From positions 1,674,001 to 1,738,000 of the forward strand of contig JASJZC010000006.1 of the NCBI GenBank assembly GCA_037178855.1: a stretch of DNA of 64,000 nucleotides, read 5' to 3'. The DNA comes from Oscheius sp. JU75. Its lineage: Eukaryota > Nematoda > Chromadorea > Rhabditida > Rhabditidae. A program made the position numbers and the translations under genes. Below are positions 11,605 to 23,325 of the stretch, piece by piece. The stretch's first letter is position 1. Each line of letters begins with the position of its first letter. The notes under the pieces are model-generated. The model saw nothing but the letters and a program-made list of their open reading frames with translations, ran no database searches and had not been told where the DNA came from.

Positions 11605-11808
11605 ATGAGCATCTCTATCCTGAACGATCCCCAGTTCTCATCGGACGTCTACGACCTTCTGATGTCACAGAAACCTGCCGTGCCAAGTCTCCAGACCTAC
11701 CTCGAGTCCAGGTCCGAATCCAGGGCTGTTTTTGGAGCTTCCTCTTTATCCACGGAATCTTGTGTCTGTTCAAGGACAGTGACAGAGTCTGGAAGACGAC
11801 TACCATAA
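11605..11808 (+). CDS. Orphan short protein, 67 aa, copy 1
   Basis: ATG 11605 opens a 67-aa frame. Its first 24 residues, MSISILNDPQFSSDVYDLLM followed by SQKP, are identical to the copy at 18774, while the C-terminal halves diverge. An acceptor-like AATTTTCAG lies about 30 bp upstream, preceded by a TCTCTG-rich tract shared with the second copy, so the transcript probably begins with a spliced or trans-spliced leader. AATAAA is present near 11919. There is no signal peptide or membrane segment; the peptide is acidic and Ser-rich. I do not recognise the family. The conserved N-terminal block is the part under constraint. Confidence 0.6.
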   Translation: MSISILNDPQFSSDVYDLLMSQKPAVPSLQTYLESRSESRAVFGASSLSTESCVCSRTVTESGRRLP

Positions 11809-11929
11809 TCCATTTGACTGACCGGTCTAGAAGTAGCTTTATATATCTCTTTCTTGCGAATGAAGGAGTCAATGTTGATCTCGACTATCTGTAAACTTTT
11901 ATTGTTTCAAGCTATTGTAATAAAGGTGC

Positions 11930-13090
11930 AACTGAAGAAAGTTGTAATAAGTTCAACTGATTTGCAACAAAAGAATGAAACCCTAAAGTATTGGTTCGTA
12001 CTGTTGAATAGTATTAAGGAATCCCTCAAATACTTACAGCGATGCTGAAACACCTAGAAATTTGGACGCTTCAGTCAGACAATATTTACAGATTCGAGTA
12101 CGAGATCGTAAGACTAACAGTATTGAGACAGGAGCACTATTGCAGGTGCTGAAACACAAAAAGTTCCGACAAGAGACGAGCAGAAGATGAGTCATGGGAT
12201 GAAGACTCTGCAATTTTTGTGATTACCAACAGTCAATTCCGGACCATTGTCTACAGATGGTGAAATGACACTAAAATAGGAAAGTATCAAAATGTAGAGT
12301 GTCAGACTTAACAGCCTCTTTGAGGAATAGAAACATATGTCTTTCGGTACTTTCTGAATCTTGGAAACCACCTCAAAATGCCTAACTTCGCAGCGCAGAA
12401 CTTGGCAGAACTTTGCAGTATTCCTTCTGTTGAAGCAAAAAGCGGCAGAGAAGATCTTCGCAGATTCTATCTGAGTTTTGACAATTTTTGCTTTACTAAA
12501 CTCACAGAACTACTGAAAAAGTACATCTGTCTGCTATTATTACTGGTTGTTGAAACATATATTCCTTTTTTTGCATTCGCTAAATCCTAAAGAAAGTACA
12601 TATGTTCCCCGGTTTAGTAAGAGTCTTACAGAAGGTTTGGGGGGCAATAAGAAAATTTCAACCAAAAAATAACAAAACTAAAAATGTCCCTTTCCGGTGG
12701 GTGAACTCCCCAGGTTTTCGCTCGAAATCTTATCCTGCATGTTCCGGTCATATGGTAAGCCGACCCCTGAACCAGTTACATCTTCTTGCTAATCACACAC
12801 TATCAGCCGTTTCTGTCTCTCTGCTTTCCCCCTGACTATTGACTCTCCGAATCGCGACCAGAAATCAAATTAGTTACGTAGTAACTTTCTCTCGCTCTCC
12901 TGCTGGCGGTTGTTCTCAAAACTTATACAGCAAAACACGGCAGCTCCGCTAGTTGACCTCCAAAATTGGAAATTCAATGAATGTTTTTGGAAGTGAGGGG
13001 GGTCAGTAGTCGATTTGGCGGGTTTTTGACACGAATTGGTTAATATTTTCCTTATGGATTCGAGAACTAACTTAAATCGCTAGCCAAGAA
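11930..13090. other. Gene-free stretch
   Basis: AT-rich, with exact TGAAACA motifs near 12049, 12151 and 12551. The open frames at 12378-12590 and 12602-12835 have no supporting splice sites or similarity. Confidence 0.4.
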
Positions 13091-13094
13091 ACTT

Positions 13095-14345
13095 AGGGGA
13101 CGATGAAACAAAATAAAAAACGAAAATTGAAATAGTGACTTTTACAATATTCGACGGGATTTTTCGGTTAGTGGCAAGGCTAAAACAAGTACACTAGTAC
13201 GTAACATATACGTAAGCTATGAAACACAGGCAAAACTCGCAAAAGAGAGAAAAGGTGAAGTAATCCTTAGTCTCAGCAAGTATAACTATTTGATGTGAAT
13301 TAGATAGAGATAATGAAACATAAACAAATCTTTTAGATCTGACTTTAACAATATAATTGTTTTCATCCGGATCCCAACGGCCCATCAACTTTGATTGTTA
13401 GCCAATGGTTATATTGGGACGATAAAACATAAACCGAACAAAAGGACGTATTGACAAGATTAGGAAGTTTAACGAAATAGTAACAGGTACCTTTGTTTGT
13501 CACGGGTTATATGCAGGCGATGAAACAAAAATGAAAACTACAAAAGTGGATTTGAAAGCTAACCATATCTTACAAGAATGGCACAGACGAGGTCTGGAAT
13601 TTTTACTTCAGCGAGGGGGGACTTGAACGAGTTCAGATGTTTGCTATATATTATTATACGTAGACGATGAAACAAGAGTCAAAAAATAAATGGTCTCTCT
13701 AGATAGTTTGTCGTGGAATTTAAGAAGATGATTATTTTTGTTCGATAAAGTCCCATTGTTCGACCAAGAGAGGTGCATAACTGAAACTTACAAAAGTGTT
13801 TGTGACAAGAATTGGCTATTTTTGTCGGTATCCCACCAATAGAACGGCTTCCCCAGTTAGCCAAGAGTTATAAGGAGACGATTTTTCTCACGGATCTAAA
13901 ACACTTAACGAATGCGATTGCTAGCTATGGATTTTATTGAGACGACGAAACGTAAATAGAACTTACAAAAGTAACATTGAGAAGTTTGATCATTTTTCTC
14001 ACATATCTCCAACGAAAGCGTCTTTGAGTTATCCAGGAGTTATACGGGGACGATGGAACATAAAAAATATAATGACACTGACAAAAACAATAATATAGAT
14101 ACAGCAAGTATCATTGTTTGGAGCGGATGAAACAATAACGAATCCTTGGCATGGAAATGGCATTGACAAGGCGAAGTGGCTTTTTTGTTGGTTTTTTTCT
14201 ATGTAAGTCTGATAGCAAATACAATTGTTACCTGGCTTATTTGGAGACAATGAGACAAAAGCAAAACTTACTAAAGTGAACGTAGAGACGCTTGCAACGA
14301 GTATCACTACATGCAAATATATGGAGACTTTGAAACCGAAATAAA
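13095..14345 (-). promoter_or_regulatory. Array of TGTTTCA motifs, minus orientation, second block
   Basis: Exact TGAAACA near 13105, 13314, 13519, 13667 and 14127, with variants near 13416, 13940, 14050, 14245 and 14320. The local consensus differs from the 8-kb block: GTTATANGGGGACGATGAAACATAAA, often followed by AACTTACAAAAGT. Units recur at about 100-150 bp. TATA stands about 9 nt from the 7-mer in most copies (13519, 13667, 14050). This looks like a diverged tandem array in which the TGTTTCA/TATA pair is the best-kept part. Confidence 0.55.
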
Positions 14346-14949
14346 TCTTGCAAAAGCTTTTAGCTATATTTCAATTTTGCACGTTTGCACCGATCTACAA
14401 CAGAGGGGATGACAATCTTTTTGCTTCGAGTAATCTATAGTTACCAGATAGCATTATGCCGGCAATCTTTCCATTCTGCGATCCAAAAAAAACCATATTT
14501 TTCGGTCTCATCACCTTCATCAAGCCTCTGTACCTTCTATTCCTGTCCTAGAGGCCACTTCCCTCGTCCCTAAAAACACGTGCTGCCAGTTCATCAAAAA
14601 TGAATCCACGACGTCACAACGTCGTCGCCCCCCTCCCGTTTCATGGGGTCGTCAGTCTAAAAATGGACACATTTTTGCAGCAGACGGCGGCAGGGGGAAA
14701 GAAACAAAGGGTCACAACAAGACTTTTTCGGTGAACAATAGACTGCTGGCCTCGACGACGAAAAAAGTGTGTGGTGGACAGTAGGTTGTAATGTTTTTGA
14801 AGAGTGCGAGTGGACCAAGAGAGAGATTTTGATTTCATGACATTGGTAAAAGGAGCGGGAGTTTCGAGAGAGTATTCGCACTCGACGCATGTTCCGGAAA
14901 TAATAGTTTTGGTTCGTTTTCAAAGCAAGAAATATAGGTTCAAGCTATA

Positions 14950-15177
14950 GCTGTTCTGGTTGAGAAGGTACGGGTGAGAATTCCTTTGGTTAGCGAAATG
15001 CTACGGGGAGAAATCCTCTGGCTGTTGAGAAGATACGGGTGGGAGCTGTCTGGCTGCCAAGATTGTACGGATGAGATCCCTCATAAAATTCGAGAAGGTA
15101 CGATTGGGAAATCGAAATCGACTCTTCAGATAGGTATGAACGAGAATTTGCTGGACTGTTGAGATAGTATGAGATCA
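14950..15177. repeat. 32-bp minisatellite, about 7 diverged copies
   Basis: Successive units of about 32 bp share the frame GGCTGTTGAGAAGGTACGGG plus TGAGAATCCTCT. Unit 2 and unit 3 are both exactly 32 bp and later units drift. The open frame across it (14974-15162) is a by-product of the repeat. Confidence 0.7.
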
Positions 15178-15179
15178 GT

Positions 15180-18100
15180 CTGCAACTGAACTAAGAATTC
15201 AGATGGACATAGATGGTTCAGTTATGCTTCTTGATCACCATAAAAAGCATCGTACAAAAAGAATAATGTTCGTCTCAACCCTGTATAAGATTTTCCGGCT
15301 TGTTTCTGTTGTGTTTCACGGGCAACATATGACACTTTGAGGTCTTGAAATAGTGACGAAGCGGATAGCTTTGAAACAACTTTTACACATTCCTTGCGTT
15401 AATATTTAATTTCCCATCGGTTGCTTACCAGAAATGGTACGAAAAACTCGGCGACCATTTGTACATTCACTGAACCAATAGCAGTCTACTCAATATTCTC
15501 TCTCAACTCTTTCGTCTTCACGGTCAGATAGTCTCAATTTTCGTGTATTCATCCCAATGATAAAACCATTCAACTTCCTCTATCCCTGATGAAACCCGTC
15601 CATCATCTTTTCCCTTCTGCACCCATCAAAATTTTTGACATATTACAGTTTCTTCTTTGTTCTCGCCCCAAGTTGACCGCCCGCTTCGACCTTGACTCCG
15701 AGACCGGCTACTACAACTTTCATTCTTAGTGACCAACTACTTCTTCTCTCACGTGGGTCTTTGTTCTTTGGTAGAAATTTTTGTGAATTCATTTCGTCTC
15801 GAAGATTATATATAGGGAGCAGACTGTTTTGTTGCACGATCTTCCCGAACTCTTCTTGCTGTCCAGCCTCTTATTTCGGGTTCAAAACATGATTTTCAAG
15901 CTTAGTGATGTTCTACAAAGTAATAGATCAGGTCAAGAGCTACAGCATTGCAGAACCTCAAAAGTTGAAAAATCTTGTTTTGGACCAGAAAATAGCTGTA
16001 ATGATGTGTTAGCATGCGGAACAAACAAGAAGAAATTTTGAGACGTAGACTTAGAGATGTGCAGATTGAGTACAGAACAGTTTGTCTATAAGCTATTCTC
16101 CTTGTGGCTTCTTTTGAAAACATGATATGTGATTCTTCCTACTACGAATTTTTCATGAACCTTGAAATATTTTTCTCAAAACGAGGGTTCAGTGATCAAC
16201 CGTGATTCTTTCCAAAGCCATCTAATGTTTTGCATTCGAATGAAGAGCTTTTTATGTTCCAACAGTGGTACAAGGTTGTAGATGAGCCGCCTGAAACCGT
16301 TTTGCGAAGATTAGGTATTTGTATAACTTTAGGTTTCAATGCTATGATAAAGTGTTTGAAGTTTTGCTTTTTCCAATCAGTGCATTCAGTATGTTTTTCA
16401 GAGACACCTAATATCGATGTGCCGTTATCAAGAGTACTCTTTTCCAGACCAATGAATCGGATTTACTATTGTATTGGCAGTTTACCATTAAAAACTTAGA
16501 TTTAAAAAAATCAGGTTTCAGTCATAGGATATCAGTACAATAATTCAATTCTATCCAGTTGTCGTTCAAGAAAGATTTGAAAGCTTCGTCTAAACTCTAG
16601 CTAATAACCATAAATGTTCCCCGAACCCTTGGTACAATATTGTAGATAAATCGACTAAAACGATTAAGCAAGAATATGAACTATGCAAAAGTCTATGTTT
16701 TAACGATATCATAAAGTATTTCGAGACGTTCGCTTCTCAATATGAGTCTTTCCCCGTTTTCCAAAGTTGTATTGATCACACCTCCAAAGTGTGTTCACAA
16801 AACTTACTCCTTGTTAGTTCACGTGGCAGATTGGAGAGGGAAGGGGTGGGGGAAATGCTACTATTCCAAAATTTATAAACTTCTGCTTTATGTTCAGAGC
16901 GAGAACAATCCAGAAAAAAAATGTTTCAGCTTTGGGGTATAGAATAAACTTAGCAAAGGCTCTGTTTGTTTGATATAAGGATTCATAAGACTTTCCCCAT
17001 TTTTTTCAGACATTTCACATATTGTATACAGAAAGCTCTTGCTGGCTGCAAAACTACTTTATAGCAATGCCGAGAAACAGGAAAAAAACTCGTTCCTGAA
17101 CTTTCATCTTTAGCACTCGCATAACTGTCACATCTGGAATTCTTTATTTTCTTGTAACACTAAAAGTTGAAGGTGGAGTTCACAAACTGGTACCGTTCCA
17201 TTCTTCATCGACTCGGAGCAAAAAATTAAACTCATTTTGGAAATCCCAAGTAGCATACTTTCGCTCTTTGTTTTCACGGTATCCATAACGGCTTACGAGT
17301 AATCTTATGACATGTGGGGGGAAAGTTGAGCGAACGGTCGAAACTCATAGGAGATGTAAAAAATTCTTGCAGAAAAATTCAGGTTTCACCCAGTTGTTGT
17401 TAGAGAACGGTTCTCAGGATGTTGCTAAGTACCACTACTCAAATTTTTGAAAGAAATAGATCGGAAGGAAAATCATTGACCTTGTGAGCGATGAACGGGT
17501 CCGGTGCGAATGTTTCTCCACTCTTTCGGTCCCTCTGTCGTCCTGTCTCTTCCCCACATTCCCCAGATTCCTTCCAGAAAGTACCTTGTACTCACTCTTC
17601 GAAACTCTCACATCATCCTCACACCTATTTTCCTCCCCGTCTCTCATAATATCATGTGTTGAATCCAGTCCTTCTTAACTCTATTTTTGCCCCCAAACTG
17701 GCAGAAAATAACTCAAGGTATCACTGCCAGCCAGTCAGTCGACGCGTTGATTTGATTGTGTACTACCAACTCCTCCGAATGTGTTCCACCGTCTGACCAT
17801 ATATAAAGACAGGTACCTGGCAGTAATTTTTAGGAAAGACTGGAATGACTTTCAGTTCAAAATTCCTTTCCCTCTTTAGATTTTCGGAATTATTTTTGGT
17901 TTCAGGATCAGTATAAGAGAAAGTTGTTGACTTTGATCATAGTCCTGCTCGGACGTCAAACGGAAATTCAAAAATCCTTCCTAAACTTCCTGCCTCATCT
18001 CAGGTATATATTTAGCTTTGGTTTTCTTGATATCAATCCTTTGAGCTGTAGTGTTGCTTCTAAATTGTTTGAACTTTTTCTGTTTCATCCTTACCATATA

Positions 18101-18630
18101 CAGTTCCGGTGGATAAGTCTGTGCCTCTTTTTGCTTCAAGAATTCGATTGTCTTGGCTCTAGACTTTCTCAGCCACTGTGAGAGCACAACAAACTAATGG
18201 TACATGCCGTAACAAGTTTCAGTGCAACTAGTTCAATGTTCGAAGCTTTTTGGTTGCACTGTCTAGTTATAGCTCCAAGAACTAACACATCTACAATCTA
18301 CAATTCGTTACCGCTACTGACTTGAAAAAAACTTCATTTCGGTTGGCTTGAATCGTGCTTCAAAGACCCTTCATAGTTCGCAGAGAGCTTGTGTAGAACT
18401 CCCTTCTCTAATGCAGGTAGATGATAGAACATTTCGAGTCCTCCAGTTTTGTAACAGACATTGAAAAGTTTCCATCTCAAGTGTTGAAGAAAGATTCCAA
18501 CCAGATAGTCAAACAAGGCCATAAAAGTTGCTGCTGTGCAGGAAAATATTTATGTTTCTCTTCTGGTATAAAGTGTGAGTCAGAAGCATTCGATTGCTGG
18601 GTCTCCAAAAACTAATGTGACCATTCTTCA
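15180..18630. other. Mostly gene-free stretch
   Basis: Long AT-rich interval. Apart from the candidate terminal exon at 15649-15729 and occasional TGTTTCA/TGAAACA motifs (15373, 18080), nothing is supported. Pyrimidine-rich Ser/Leu frames near 17484-17678 look like low-complexity artefacts. Confidence 0.4.
15649..15729 (+). CDS. Candidate terminal exon, unrecognised
   Basis: An ATATTACAG acceptor is followed by 27 in-phase codons ending ARFDLDSETGYYNFHS and TAG. GC-rich codon use in this otherwise AT-rich stretch resembles the coding exons elsewhere in the window. I found no upstream partner exon, so it is either the last exon of a gene whose 5' exons I could not identify or a chance frame. 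Confidence 0.3.
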   Translation, partial: FLLCSRPKLTARFDLDSETGYYNFHS

Positions 18631-18773
18631 CTTTGTTTCCTTATCTCTGTCTCCCTGTCCCTCTGTCTCACTATCTCGCTGTCTCTCTCTGTCTCCCTTT
18701 TTTCCCTCTTTCCACCCGTACTCCCTCACCAATTCCTAATTTTCAGCTCTGTCATCTTCTTTGCCAGTCAACG

Positions 18774-18974
18774 ATGAGTATATCGATCCTGAACGATCCC
18801 CAGTTCTCTTCCGACGTCTACGATCTCCTGATGTCGCAGAAACCTATAGTACCAAGTCTCGACTCCTACCTCGAGTCAGATTCCGAATACAGGACAGGTT
18901 TCGGATCCCCATCTACACTTTCAACTGTCTGTGACTCTCCAATGGGTGCAGCTGTACCGTCTCGACTATCATAA
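18774..18974 (+). CDS. Orphan short protein, 66 aa, copy 2
   Basis: Paralogue of 11605-11808. ATG 18774, 66 aa, the same first 24 residues and then a divergent Ser/Asp-rich tail (YLESDSEYRTGFGSP). The upstream CTCTGTCTC tract, the CCACCCGTACTC stretch and the CTAATTTTCAG acceptor are also shared, so promoter region and gene were duplicated together. It lies directly before lectin cassette A. Function unknown. Confidence 0.6.
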   Translation: MSISILNDPQFSSDVYDLLMSQKPIVPSLDSYLESDSEYRTGFGSPSTLSTVCDSPMGAAVPSRLS

Positions 18975-19500
18975 TACCCGAAATAGACCACGATTCAATT
19001 GTTTTCTGAGCTTTATTTGTACCGTAACCTGCTCGAGACGATCTCTATTCGAAATGTTTACATTGTCCAATCCGCCAAATGAAAAATAGTACGAAACATG
19101 TTTTCTCGGTGGTTTTCTACCTGTTTTTAGGTCTGTGACGACACAATTTTTGGTACAGGGTCTGATTGTCAAAATAAACAACAAAGGTCACAGACGGGAT
19201 TCTGCGAAAGTGGGAAAAGGAAAGTTTTGAGTAGGAAGCCTAACAATTTTGAGACAAATGAGCGACTATCCAAAACATGAAGAGAATGAAGTTATGGAAA
19301 AAAGCAGTATCGGAGGCACATAGTACGTCACAAAAGTAGTAGTGAAGACGATGAAACCTAAAAGAAGGCAGAGACTGATTTGGGGGTCCGATTTGTGGAC
19401 AGAGACTTGGCTAAAGGGGGAAGTTTTGACACTTTGAAACACAAATGAGAACTAGTGATCATCCAAAGCATGACGAACACCATAGTGCCACGAGAAAGTT
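18975..19500. other. Gene-free spacer within cassette A
   Basis: Contains a segment near 19325 (ACGTCACAAAAGTAGTAGTG) that recurs near 50143, showing that the cassette duplication extends this far. Confidence 0.5.
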
Positions 19501-19509
19501 GTTTTTGGT

Positions 19510-19770
19510 TGCCTCGGTAAAGACTGAAAAGTTGAGGAAGCCAAAAAGACCGAAAAAAGTCTGGCTCCAAGAAGAAGGCTAGGAAAAAGAAAAACAAGAT
19601 GACCGCTTCGAGCTCGAAGAACAAGACAAAGCAGTCGAAAGAGTGAAGGCCACCTCAGCCAAAAAGTCGACCAAGGAAAAAGCGTCGCAGAAGAAAGTGA
19701 GCGACACAAGAAGTAGTCGACTGGATGAAAAAAAGAGGCCTTTGGATAAACTAATTCTCTTGTCTTTGTA
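19510..19770 (+). pseudogene. Lysine-rich ORF remnant, cassette A
   Basis: Matches the lysine-rich segments at 30930-31170 and 50440-50700. Conserved blocks include AAGAACAAGACAAAGCAGTC and the frame KATSAKKSTKEKASQKK. Stops and frame changes interrupt it here. It lies tail-to-tail with lectin A. Confidence 0.5.
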
Positions 19771-19902
19771 CTTTCCTGGGATGACAGAGAGACAGAGAGA
19801 GGGAGATAGAGGGAGAGGGAAATACAGGAGACAGAGAAACTGAGAGACAGAGAGAGTCGGATTTTTTAACGAAACTGTAAAACTGTAATTAAGCATTTAT
19901 TA

Positions 19903-20968
19903 TCAGGGCAGAGAAGGCTTCTTGCAGACGAAAGCACGAAAAGTTATCTCCGCATTGTTGCAAAATTTGTATCTGTAGCCTTGGCCTCCCGTGTACTCGT
20001 CTGCAAAAAGCTAAAATCCCATAATTTGTTACTGCTTCATCGGATTTACATATCCATATCCAAACCGTTGCCCAAGCGACGGCGCCGCATCCGGTGTCCA
20101 ATTCTGGTAGTCGAAAGGAGTCCCATCAGTCCAAGACCATGCATTATTCACAAAAAGGAGTCCAATAATGACTTGGTTTTGCCCGCTCTGGGCCATCCCT
20201 GTTCCCGATAGTTCGCTGACAAAATAGATCTCTTCAGAGCTGTGAATAGAGGCCAAATGACCAGCGGAGCCCTCAACGCAGGTCGCCTCAGCTTCTGCAT
20301 GATTGGTTCGAAGCCCAAATGTTCTGTAACATGAATCGGTTTTGTTGAAGTATGTCCAGCCAGTCTCACATAGAGCTGAAGACTATCTTTAACAGGAATA
20401 TAGTCAACAAACCGTGTCTAGGAGTTGGCTGGATAGTCTGAGAGACTGGATCGGTCATGCAAATGTACGGGAGCTTGATAGAACAGTTTGGATTTCTAAA
20501 CTTGGTATTTCAGCCACAGTTTCCCAGTCTCTCAACCTACCCCCACAGATTCGTCCCTCCTTGAATAGCAGCACACTGTCCGCCTTGAGATTGCCCCGGC
20601 GCCCAGTTACTATAAGCATATGCTGTCCCATCTACCCACATCCAGACTCCAGCCCCCTGCACCAAACTGTTCAGTCCAATATAGTAAGATTTCTCCGACT
20701 CCATTCCATTCAAACTTCCAACGAACGAATTGATATATCCGTTTTCGATAGTAGCTAGTAAGCCTCCATCTCTGTTGCAATAGGCCATTGCCCCCACATA
20801 GTTTTGGGTGTCTGGTGAGATCTTGAAGCATCTAGGAATTTGTAAATATCCAACTGCTGCACAACTTTTTTACCTGTTGTTGCGTTTGTCAAGATTATAT
20901 CCCGATGGACATTGTTGAGAGAAGACAGTTTGAGCTGTCACAAAGAGAAGGATCCAGTGTTTCAGCAT
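19903..20968 (-). CDS. C-type lectin A, two CTLDs, secreted, 300 aa
   Basis: Five exons: 20874-20968, 20541-20831, 20413-20495, 20050-20375 and 19903-20010 (903 nt in total). Starts MLKHWILLFVTAQTVFSQ, a clear signal peptide. CTLD1 (about residues 20-145) has CFKIS, YCNRDGGLLATIENG, YYIGLN, WMWVDGT, YSNWAPGQ, GGQCAAI and the terminal PYIC. CTLD2 (about 160-300) has CETGWTYFNK, CVEGSAGHLASIHS, WTDGTPFDYQNW and AFVCKK. The sugar-binding EPN/QPD motif is absent in both domains, so carbohydrate binding is not assured. Nematode clec genes are often secreted immune or intestinal effectors; that role is inferred. The promoter carries GATA sites, and TGATAATAAAAG at the stop supplies a poly(A) signal. 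Paralogues C and D share every exon boundary. Confidence 0.9.
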
Positions 20969-20995
20969 GCTGGAATCCGGCTGTTGGGCAAAATA

Positions 20996-21060
20996 ACAAT
21001 CTTATCTCTCACCCAATTTCTCCTATAATCGGGTTATTCTCTCGCTTATCGTAGACGCAC
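20996..21060 (-). promoter_or_regulatory. Promoter of lectin A with two GATA sites
   Basis: AGATAAG (minus, 21001-21007) and CGATAAG (minus, 21045-21051) lie about 33 and 77 bp upstream of the lectin A ATG, in a segment almost identical in cassettes A, C and D. Nematode intestinal genes are driven by GATA factors (ELT-2 class) at TGATAA-type sites. A PyNNNCCAGC-ATG context just before the start could be a trans-splice acceptor. Confidence 0.6.
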
Positions 21061-21267
21061 AGTTAGTAAAGAGTGAAAAGAGTAAAGAGTGTCCTTAAGT
21101 AAAAACTTCCGATTAATGTTCCTATTCTAGAGTTTTTGCTCGGTCTTTGCAACAACACGCATAGGTTTGACTCAGCAGTCCGGTGTCCGTTAGGATACCA
21201 CCTGGATCCGCATTTCAATCTAAAAAGCTAAAAGTAAGCTAAAAACCGGGTTTGTTCGAGAGACATC

Positions 21268-22046
21268 GAACTTTAGATGCTTTCAAGTCTCGACAGATAC
21301 CCAAAACTATTTCGGAGCAGTTGTCTCTTGCCAAAAAGGCGGAGCCTTTCTGACTACGGTTGACAACGGTTTTGTGAATGCCTTCGTTGAAAGTCTTCTG
21401 AACTCTCAGAAGTCTTACTGGATTGGACCGAACAAACTAGCTCGAGAGACGTGGGACTGGACGTGGGTAGATGGAACACTCTTCACAGTGTATGTTAGTC
21501 CAAGGAAAACAAACTTATGGATGTAGTCTTCCTGTCTTTCTGTCTCTCGTCTCTCTACGGTTAAGAACGGTTTTGTGAATGCCTTCGTTGGACTCTCAGA
21601 AGTCTTGCTGGATTGGACTAAACAAACTAGCTCAAGAGACGCGGGACTGAACGTGGGTAGATGGAACACTCTTTACCTATACGAACTTTGCGTCGACACT
21701 GTCTCAAGGCAGACAGTGTATGGTAGACTAAAAGAGGAACGTATTTGTGGATGTAGGGTGAGACTGAGAAACAGAGACAAAACAATTAAAGGAATCCAGT
21801 CTGTCCAACAAATCTCCCGTCCGTACATCTGTAGAACCGATCCAGTCTCTTGGCCAGTCCAACTTAGTCAGTTAGCTATCCCACAATCTATCCAACGAGG
21901 AGAACTATTTTGTCAGCTAGTTCTCCGCTACTGGAATTGCTCAGGACAAGTGCTGATTGGACTTCTGAATGTGAATAACAAATGGATCTGGACAGACGGG
22001 ACCCCATTCGACAACTAGACTTAGGCACCGGGTCAGCCGTGGCACT
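21268..22046 (+). pseudogene. C-type lectin pseudogene on the plus strand (cassette A)
   Basis: Lectin homology starts at GATGCTTTCAAGTCTCGACA (about 21275) and reads GGAFLTTVDNGFVNAF and SQKSYWIG. A partial tandem copy of the same segment follows at about 21565-21690. Beyond this are PYICRTDPVS (about 21815) and WIWTDGTPFDN and a stop (about 22017). No signal-peptide exon and no continuous frame remain. It lies head-to-head with lectin A. A smaller relic is at 51985-52180. Confidence 0.75.
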
Positions 22047-22183
22047 TTTCTTGACATCTGCTTTGTAGAAAAGCTTATCGAGAAGGTTTATGAAACTGTC
22101 GTAAACTGACTGCTTCTTGAGAAAGCACATAAAGAGAGCCACGAGCTGATTGAGGGCTCCATTCCTGAAGAATCTACTCTACA

Positions 22184-23155
22184 ATGCTAAAACTTTGGAT
22201 CCTTCTCTTTGTAACAACTCACACAGCTCTTTCTCAACAATGCCAACCCGGATACTATCTGGAACCTAAAGTCAACACGTAAGCTAATAACTGTATTCCT
22301 TTTTCAGACGGTGGCTTTTTGGCTACTGTGGGAAAAGGCTTTGTAAACTCTTTTGTTGTCTGGAGGAGTCTGCTAACTTCGGAGAAATCTTACTATATTG
22401 GACTCAACAGTTTGATGCAGAGTGACTGGACATGGATCGATGGAACAGCTTATGCCTATAGTAACTGACAGTCTCAAGGCGGACAGTGTGCTGCTATTCA
22501 AGGAGGAACGAATCTGTGGGGGGTAGGTTGAGAGACTGGGAGACTGTGGCTGGACTACCAAGTTTAGAAATCCGAACTGTTCTATCAAGCTCTCGTACAT
22601 TTGCATGACCGATCCGGTTTCCCAGACTATCCAGCCAACTCCTAGACACGGTTTGTTGACTATATTCCTGTTAAAGATAGTCTTCAGCTCTATGTGAGAC
22701 TGGCTGGACATACTTCAACAAAACCGATTCATGTTACAGAACTTTCATAGGATCTCGAGCAAATTATGCAGATGAAGCTGAAGCGACCTGTGTTGAGGAC
22801 GCCGGTGGTCATTTGACCTCTATTCACAGCTCTGAAGAGATCTATTTTGTCAGCGAACTGTCGGGAACAGGGATGGCCCAGAGCGGGCAAAACCAAGTCA
22901 TTATTGGACTCCTTTTTGTGAATAATGCAGTCTTGGACTGATGGGACTCCTTTCGACTACCAGAATTGGACACCGGATGCGCCGTTGCCTGAGAAAAACT
23001 ATGGATATGTAAGTCCGACGAAGTAGTAACAAGTTATAGAAATTTAGCTTTTTGCAGACGAGTATCTTATCCCAGGCTACAGGTACAAATTTGACAATAC
23101 TGATTCGATTGCTACTCTTCGAGCCTTTGTCTGCAAGAAGCCTTCTCTACCCTGA
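22184..23155 (+). pseudogene. C-type lectin B, broken
   Basis: ATG 22184 starts a signal peptide (MLKLWILLFVTTHTALS), but exon 2 has lost its first part, a TGA interrupts after AYSN (about 22468), and one base pair group is lost in AATGCA(TG)GTCTTGG (about 22930), shifting the frame. From about 22510 to 23020 it is nearly identical to lectin A read in inverted orientation, so it has been overwritten by, or copied from, lectin A. The end AFVCKKPSLP and TGATAATAAAAG are preserved. Confidence 0.85.
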
Positions 23156-23325
23156 TAATAAAAGCTTATTTTTTGTTTTACAGTTTCGTGAAGGGATCCG
23201 ACTCTCTGTCTCTGTCTTTCTGCTTTACTTCCTCATCGCCTCCTCTCTCTGTCTCTGTCCCTAAAAAAAACTCACTTCGCCAAAAAGTTTATTGTCTCTT
23301 GTTTCAGACTTTTCCACGGACCTGC

